This document shows, in pieces, positions 59,878 through 64,000 of a DNA stretch of 64,000 bases (position 1 is its first letter; every line of letters begins with the position of its first letter). The notes under the pieces are model-generated. The model was not told the DNA's origin. It saw only the letters and a list, made by a program, of their open reading frames with translations, and searched no databases. The translations under genes and the position numbers were made by a program. The DNA comes from an uncultured Lachnospiraceae bacterium (GTDB lineage Bacteria > Bacillota > Clostridia > Lachnospirales > Lachnospiraceae), in assembly GCA_902781455.1 (NCBI GenBank), contig CACZJF010000008.1, positions 1 to 64,000 on the forward strand, in the 5' to 3' direction.

Positions 59878-61611
59878 TCACGCCTGTTCTTCCTGCGCTT
59901 CCTCTTCTTCCTTCTGCCTGTAATATGCCTCTATTCCGGGTCTTGCGGCAATATAATACTTTTCCAGCCGCCTGTCAAAATGTTTTCCCATGCTCTCCAT
60001 CATGATGGAATCGGCCTTCTCAAAAGACATCCGGTCCTTATACACACGCTTGCTGACCAGCGCGTCATAGACATCAGCAACCGCCATGATCCGCGCCTCG
60101 ATCGGAATCGCGTCCCCTTTCAGGCCGTCCGGATAGCCGGAGCCATCCATCCGTTCATGGTGGAAATGCGCCACATTTTCGGCGAGTACCTTGAAGCTTG
60201 CGTCATTCGTATCCCGCAGGATCGAGTGAAGCACCTTTGCTCCCTCCGGCGCGTGCAGCTTCATCTGCTCAAATTCCTCCGGCGTAAACCGCCCCGGCTT
60301 TCTGAGCACTTCGTCATCGACCGCGATCTTCCCGATGTCGTGCAGCGGCGCCGCTTTGATGAGGTTGTCCCGGAATGTGGGCGTGATCTGATTCTTCCAG
60401 GTAAACTCCGGATCCTTCATAATCTCGTCCATCAGCAGTCCGACCACATCACTCGTCCGTATGATATGTCCCCCTGTTGAATTGTCCCTGCTCTCAACCA
60501 GCTTTGCCATGCTGCGGATCAGGTTATTATGCATCTTAACAATATCCTGTGTCTTTTCCTTGACCTCTTTTTCAAGATTCTGGTTGTAGTTCTTGATCAG
60601 GCCGATGTACTTCTGGTTGTTCGTGTCATCGGAAATGACCAGCTGATAGCCTCGTTTCCTGCTGTTCTGGTACAGATAATTGATGTCTACCAGATATGTT
60701 TTATCCTGCACAGAGTGAAGAAACTTATCCTTCGTTTCGTCTTTATTGAACGTTTCGAACCATTTGGAGAACCGCATCCCCAGCCTGGGTTTCTTCAGCA
60801 AAGACTGATCCACCGCCAGGCCATTCAGCTCGGGGAAGATCTCGCGCGCAATCTGGTTGCTCCCCAGATAGCGCATCCGGGAATCAATATGAATAAAGCC
60901 GGTGTCTCCTGTCTCCATCAGGGAATCAATTGCCGTATCCTCAACACTGTACAGGCAGAGGTAATTCGCGATGACAAGGTACATGATCTGCGCGAAGACA
61001 TAGCCTGCGGGCGTCAGCTCGAAGCGGCGCGTAAAAAATCTGCCGCCGAAGAAGACAACCATCGTCACAACCTCAGGAAAGAACAGCAGCCAGATGATCC
61101 GTCTGGAAACCTGTTTTTTAAAGAAGAAGCTGTACAGGATAGCGGAAAAGCTCAGCACAAAATAGAGGCCCAGAAGAACATAGAACACCGTATGCACCGG
61201 CCCGTACACCTTATGCAGGACAATCATACCGTTTTCTTTTGTGGCATGGACTTCCTTGTAAAACAGGGTTCCTGACCCGATCGACAGGATGACAAAGTAT
61301 ACGGCCATGCTGGCACATACCATGCCGGTAGAAAACCATTTCGGCAGTCTGATCTGGCACATGCTGAAGATGTAGAAGGTGATGAACAGGATCAGGAAAG
61401 TCCCGCCCAGGTAGATGAGCTGGACAGCCTGAATCGCTTCTTCCAGCGTATTCGCGCGGGCGGACGAAACATATCCCAGGTTCGCGACCGGAATCAGCAC
61501 AAAGATCAAGGACAGATTTACATTGAACTGCTTATGCCACATGTACACATATACACAGGATAAGCATGCTGACAGAATAAAGAAGAAGTCGTAGTATAAT
61601 CCGATGTTCAT
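59878..61611 (-). CDS. Membrane HD-GYP domain protein
   Basis: A 577-residue protein with eight membrane helices (1-225), of the N-terminal histidine-kinase-like 7TM type, a PAS-like section (FIHIDSRMRYLGSNQIA), a coiled coil (LEKEVKEKTQDIVKMHNNLI) and a C-terminal HD-GYP domain. The latter keeps HDIGKIAVDDEVLRKPG, HHERMDGSGYPDGLKGD and RIMAVADVYDAL, so it should cleave c-di-GMP. GGAAGGAAAGCGG precedes the ATG. It ends 22 bp before the PP2C gene, so both are likely one operon. Confidence 0.9.
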   Translation of the reverse strand: MNIGLYYDFFFILSACLSCVYVYMWHKQFNVNLSLIFVLIPVANLGYVSSARANTLEEAIQAVQLIYLGGTFLILFITFYIFSMCQIRLPKWFSTGMVCASMAVYFVILSIGSGTLFYKEVHATKENGMIVLHKVYGPVHTVFYVLLGLYFVLSFSAILYSFFFKKQVSRRIIWLLFFPEVVTMVVFFGGRFFTRRFELTPAGYVFAQIMYLVIANYLCLYSVEDTAIDSLMETGDTGFIHIDSRMRYLGSNQIAREIFPELNGLAVDQSLLKKPRLGMRFSKWFETFNKDETKDKFLHSVQDKTYLVDINYLYQNSRKRGYQLVISDDTNNQKYIGLIKNYNQNLEKEVKEKTQDIVKMHNNLIRSMAKLVESRDNSTGGHIIRTSDVVGLLMDEIMKDPEFTWKNQITPTFRDNLIKAAPLHDIGKIAVDDEVLRKPGRFTPEEFEQMKLHAPEGAKVLHSILRDTNDASFKVLAENVAHFHHERMDGSGYPDGLKGDAIPIEARIMAVADVYDALVSKRVYKDRMSFEKADSIMMESMGKHFDRRLEKYYIAARPGIEAYYRQKEEEEAQEEQA

Positions 61612-61726
61612 GATTTCCGCTTTCCTTCCGGGGTCATACGAAGCATGCCGGTATGCAGGACGGATTGCGCTGTCTGTTCTGCTGCAGTCCGCCCTGCATT
61701 CTTGTTCTCACCAGGCTGCCGCGTCA

Positions 61727-62254
61727 TTACCCATGCAGCACATGGATCTGGCAGGACTGCATGGTATCGAGCGCCGCCCGGTGGGCCGCCGGCGTCACGC
61801 CGGCGCAGCATGCAGCGTCCACACTGATCTTCACCTCCGGCATGGCGGCCTTCAGAAGAAGCGCATTGGAGACCACACAGATATCGGTGCACAGACCGAC
61901 CAGCTCCAGCTCCAGTTCCTCCTCTTCGGCGCGTTCCCTCAGATCTTCTGCAAGCGCAGTGCAGCCGAAAGTCGGCTTCTCATAGATCTTTGCCTCAGAC
62001 AGAAGCGCGGCAATCTCCGGCCGGATCCGCCAGCCGTCCGTTCCTTTGATACAATGCGAAACCGGCAGGTTCCGGCCTTCCTGTGTCGTCAGGTAGTCCT
62101 CTCCATGGGTATCCATCGTCGCGATGACATCCTGCGCGGGATAAGAACGGATCTTCTCACAGACCGCGCCAACGATCGCTTCCGCTTCCTTTGTCCCAAG
62201 CGCCCCGTCGATAAAGTCATTCTGCATATCGATCACGATCAATATCTTTCTCAT
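61727..62254 (-). CDS. Nicotinamidase-like cysteine hydrolase (isochorismatase fold)
   Basis: A 175-residue hydrolase. The catalytic triad is Asp9 (IDMQNDF), Lys93 (YEKPTFG) and Cys126 (GLCTDICVVSNAL). The metal site is suggested by TMDTHGEDYL and LPVSHCIKGT. The layout matches nicotinamidase-like cysteine hydrolases. It would open the nicotinamide salvage route, for which the CinA-type amidase at 22195-22758 offers a possible second branch. It starts 12 bp after the FGGY kinase stop. Confidence 0.9.
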   Translation of the reverse strand: MRKILIVIDMQNDFIDGALGTKEAEAIVGAVCEKIRSYPAQDVIATMDTHGEDYLTTQEGRNLPVSHCIKGTDGWRIRPEIAALLSEAKIYEKPTFGCTALAEDLRERAEEEELELELVGLCTDICVVSNALLLKAAMPEVKISVDAACCAGVTPAAHRAALDTMQSCQIHVLHG

Positions 62255-62266
62255 GCCTTGCTCCTT

Positions 62267-63571
62267 TTATCCCATAAGAGCCAGCCGTGCCGCTCCTGTC
62301 GCTGTCTCTTCTCTCTGCTCACTCAGCACCGTCCCGCGCCCGAACATCTCTCCGCACAGACGGCGGAGCAGATCGTTGTTTCTCAGCGCGTTGCCGCACA
62401 GAAGGAGCCTCGCGTCGTCCGGCAGCGGTTCCATCTTCTGATAAGCCTCATGCAGTTCTCCCAGAACACCCTTGTAGAAGCCAAGCACCAGTCCGCCCAG
62501 CGTCAGGTTCGTCATGCTGATATTCGTGACACTGCCGCGCATGGCCGGGTTGGAGCGTGTTCCTCTGAACTTCGTGTCCACTTTCAGGTCCGCGCCACCT
62601 TCATATGCTTCCCAGGCGGCTTTTGTCATCACCTGGAACATGTCATCCTTAGACACTTCGTTTCCGCTGCCCTCCACGACAGACCGCAGGAAGCCGTTCA
62701 GCATCGCAAAGGACGTGCCGCCGCACAGTCCGGCGCCAAGCAGGAGATACTTTCCTCGTACGTAAGGTCTGCATTCCAGGTCATTTCCTTCCGGTACGCT
62801 GTCCGCGATCATCGAGATCTGGCTGGACGTTCCGATGTTGATCACGATATCCTTGTCGTCCTGCACCAGACCCATAATCCCGGCCTGGTTGTCTCCGATC
62901 GGAATCATCACTTCCGTCCCGTCGTCCATCGTCCCGACAAACTGTTCTTCGGATGTTGTCTCAGGAAGAATCGAAGGATCGATCCCCGCCTTCTTGCACG
63001 CTTCCCTGTCAAAGTCTTTCCCTGCCAGGTGATACAGGCCGAAGCTTGCCGCATTGCTGGCATGCATCAGCGGACGCGCCTTGCCGCACAGACGCAGGGC
63101 GATATAGTCCATGATCGACACGATGCAGGCAGCTCCCGCCGGAACCAGGCCATTCTTCAGGTTATAGAAATGCGTGGTCAGTCCAAAGCCGGTTGCCATG
63201 GGATAACCTGTCATCTCTTTCAGTTCCTGGACATAGCTCTTCCCGTTCTCCTGCAGCTGATTGCCCCGCTCGTCCTCCCAGGTCGTCAGCGGAGAGACCG
63301 CCCTGCCTTCCTTGTCCACATAAAGCATTCCGTGCATCTGCCCGGTAATGCCGATCCTTTGAATGTCCGGCCACTTTTCCTTGTATTCCTTTACCAGTGA
63401 GAAGCACTTCTCCAGAATCCGGTCCGCGTTCTGCTGCCTGATCCAGGTCTTCTCAGACACAATCGCTGTATCATTGGGGAGCGTTTTGGAAGCCACCTGT
63501 GTGCAACCTTCACTGTCAATGACAACAGAGCTGACCGATGTTGTTCCGATGTCGATTCCAATCACTTTCAT
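62267..63571 (-). CDS. FGGY-family carbohydrate kinase (sedoheptulokinase-like)
   Basis: A 434-residue sugar kinase. Start at ATG 63571, behind CAGGAGGGTCTGCT. ATP-fold motifs: GIDIGTTSVSSVVID, INIGTSSQIS and LLCGNALRNNDLLRRL. The segment GITGQMHGMLYVDKEGRAVSP and the spacing fit sedoheptulokinase-like members better than xylulokinase or glycerol kinase. At about 430 residues it is shorter than xylulokinases (about 490). Substrate is not proven. It leads the operon with the nicotinamidase-like gene. Confidence 0.88.
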   Translation of the reverse strand: MKVIGIDIGTTSVSSVVIDSEGCTQVASKTLPNDTAIVSEKTWIRQQNADRILEKCFSLVKEYKEKWPDIQRIGITGQMHGMLYVDKEGRAVSPLTTWEDERGNQLQENGKSYVQELKEMTGYPMATGFGLTTHFYNLKNGLVPAGAACIVSIMDYIALRLCGKARPLMHASNAASFGLYHLAGKDFDREACKKAGIDPSILPETTSEEQFVGTMDDGTEVMIPIGDNQAGIMGLVQDDKDIVINIGTSSQISMIADSVPEGNDLECRPYVRGKYLLLGAGLCGGTSFAMLNGFLRSVVEGSGNEVSKDDMFQVMTKAAWEAYEGGADLKVDTKFRGTRSNPAMRGSVTNISMTNLTLGGLVLGFYKGVLGELHEAYQKMEPLPDDARLLLCGNALRNNDLLRRLCGEMFGRGTVLSEQREETATGAARLALMG

Positions 63572-63608
63572 AGCAGACCCTCCTGACAGAACCACAATTG
63601 TTATGATC

Positions 63609-63614
63609 ATTATA
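63609..63614 (-). promoter_or_regulatory. Extended -10 box of the FGGY kinase gene
   Basis: TGTTATAAT on the minus strand, perfect -10, about 38 bp from the start codon. The -35 is weak (GCATAT). Confidence 0.6.
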
Positions 63615-63711
63615 ACATCAATACGGTGCAGATATGCCCCGATCTGCCATTTTTCTGAACGCTTTTTTCTGAATGCCTTTCTCAGACAGAGGCTGCATTT
63701 TCTGCAAAAGG

Positions 63712-63740
63712 TTGACAGAGCGGTTCAGAAGTGATAGTTT
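63712..63740 (+). promoter_or_regulatory. Promoter of the cation diffusion facilitator gene
   Basis: A perfect TTGACA (63712-63717), 17 bp, then TAGTTT (63735-63740, weak). The short upstream reading frame starts 25 bp later. Confidence 0.6.
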
Positions 63741-63764
63741 TACTCCTTCCGAAAGGAATGTTTC

Positions 63765-63818
63765 ATGGGATCAGTTCCGCCGCCGGCGGATCTTCTGATC
63801 CGGGAGGGCTTGCCGTGA
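63765..63818 (+). CDS. 17-codon upstream open reading frame
   Basis: AAAGGAATGTTTC precedes an ATG that opens a 17-codon frame (MGSVPPPADLLIREGLP). Its stop overlaps the GTG start of the next gene by 4 bp (GTGA), and it covers that gene's ribosome site. It contains three consecutive Pro codons, which slow ribosomes. It may be a coupling or regulatory leader, or chance. Confidence 0.35.
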   Translation: MGSVPPPADLLIREGLP

Positions 63819-64000
63819 AAGAGCAGAATGAAATCATAAAACGACTGTCGCAGGTCGGCATACTGGGCAATGTGTTTCTGTCCGCTTTTAAGCTGTTTGC
63901 GGGAATCTTCGGAAAATCGGGCGCCATGGTCTCGGATGCCGTCCATTCCCTGTCCGATGTCTTCGCGACACTGATTGCCTATATCGGCGTACGGCTGTCC
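63815..64000 (+). CDS. Cation diffusion facilitator (CDF) transporter, cut by the window end
   Basis: The first 62 residues of a CDF-type divalent-cation exporter. GTG at 63815 lies behind GGGAGGGCTTGCC. NVFLSAFKLFAGIFGKSGAMVSDAVHSLSD shows membrane helices 1-2, with SDAVHSLSD being the family's metal-path motif (helix 2, SDxxHSLxD). Substrate class (Zn, Mn or Fe) cannot be told because the diagnostic helix 5 lies outside. Confidence 0.85.
   Translation, partial: MKEQNEIIKRLSQVGILGNVFLSAFKLFAGIFGKSGAMVSDAVHSLSDVFATLIAYIGVRLS

Overview
The window looks like chromosome from a GC-moderate, Gram-positive Clostridia member, most likely a human- or animal-gut Lachnospiraceae-type Firmicute. The evidence is LPXTG/sortase cell-wall anchoring, an Sfp-type phosphopantetheinyl transferase, low-GC-type promoters and AGGAGG ribosome sites, lipoprotein substrate-binding proteins, a Flp1-type Tad pilin, and several c-di-GMP-type membrane proteins. 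This placement is inferred from protein style, not from a marker gene. No prophage, insertion sequence, CRISPR array or rRNA was seen. Two thirds of the genes lie on the minus strand.

Layout. 1-15.5 kb (minus): a sortase-assembled pilus locus. In transcription order it holds an S26-like protein lacking the catalytic residues, a class C sortase, a small LPQTG pilin, a second sortase, a coiled-coil protein, a signal peptidase I, a repeat-rich membrane protein, the LPSTG backbone pilin and a 1916-residue vWA/Cna-B tip adhesin. Two promoters are visible, one with helically phased ACAAGA repeats. 15.5-19 kb: a glycerophosphodiesterase and a Zn/Cd-type P1B ATPase with a separate metal-binding protein behind an SmtB/ArsR-type operator. 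19-24.6 kb: a small coiled-coil protein, a TPR-like membrane protein whose Glu-Thr-Ala repeat tail is frameshifted, a CinA-type amidase, and a lipoprotein with a very long ETEA repeat. 24.7-30.2 kb: a carbohydrate-type ABC transporter plus an Sfp-type transferase.

30.3-38.6 kb: a GGDEF-EAL protein, five tRNA genes (Arg, His, Gln, Lys, Leu), an MntP-type exporter, an iron-type alcohol dehydrogenase, two more tRNAs (Pro, Gly), a YfcE-type phosphoesterase, an RdgB-type pyrophosphatase and a papain-like secreted protease. 38.8-41.8 kb: a membrane Hsp70-like ATPase with an unknown membrane partner. 42.2-48 kb: phosphoglucomutase (plus), an EAL protein, and an ECF sigma/anti-sigma pair (minus). 48.4-52.5 kb (plus): an incomplete Tad-type pilus set (Flp pilin, two TadE-like proteins, prepilin peptidase, FHA protein) without its ATPase or inner-membrane platform. 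52.6-58.1 kb (plus): a membrane phosphoesterase, a polar amino-acid ABC transporter and a class I glutamine amidotransferase. 58.2-63.6 kb (minus): FGGY kinase, nicotinamidase-like hydrolase, HD-GYP protein and PP2C phosphatase. The right edge cuts a cation diffusion facilitator.

Themes: the window is rich in surface structures (two pilus systems, adhesin, secreted protease, repeat lipoprotein), signalling (two EAL proteins, HD-GYP, RsbU-type phosphatase, ECF sigma factor, FHA) and metal export (ZntA-, MntP- and CDF-type). Four unrelated exported proteins share Glu-Thr-Glu-Ala low-complexity tracts, which is the most unusual shared property seen.
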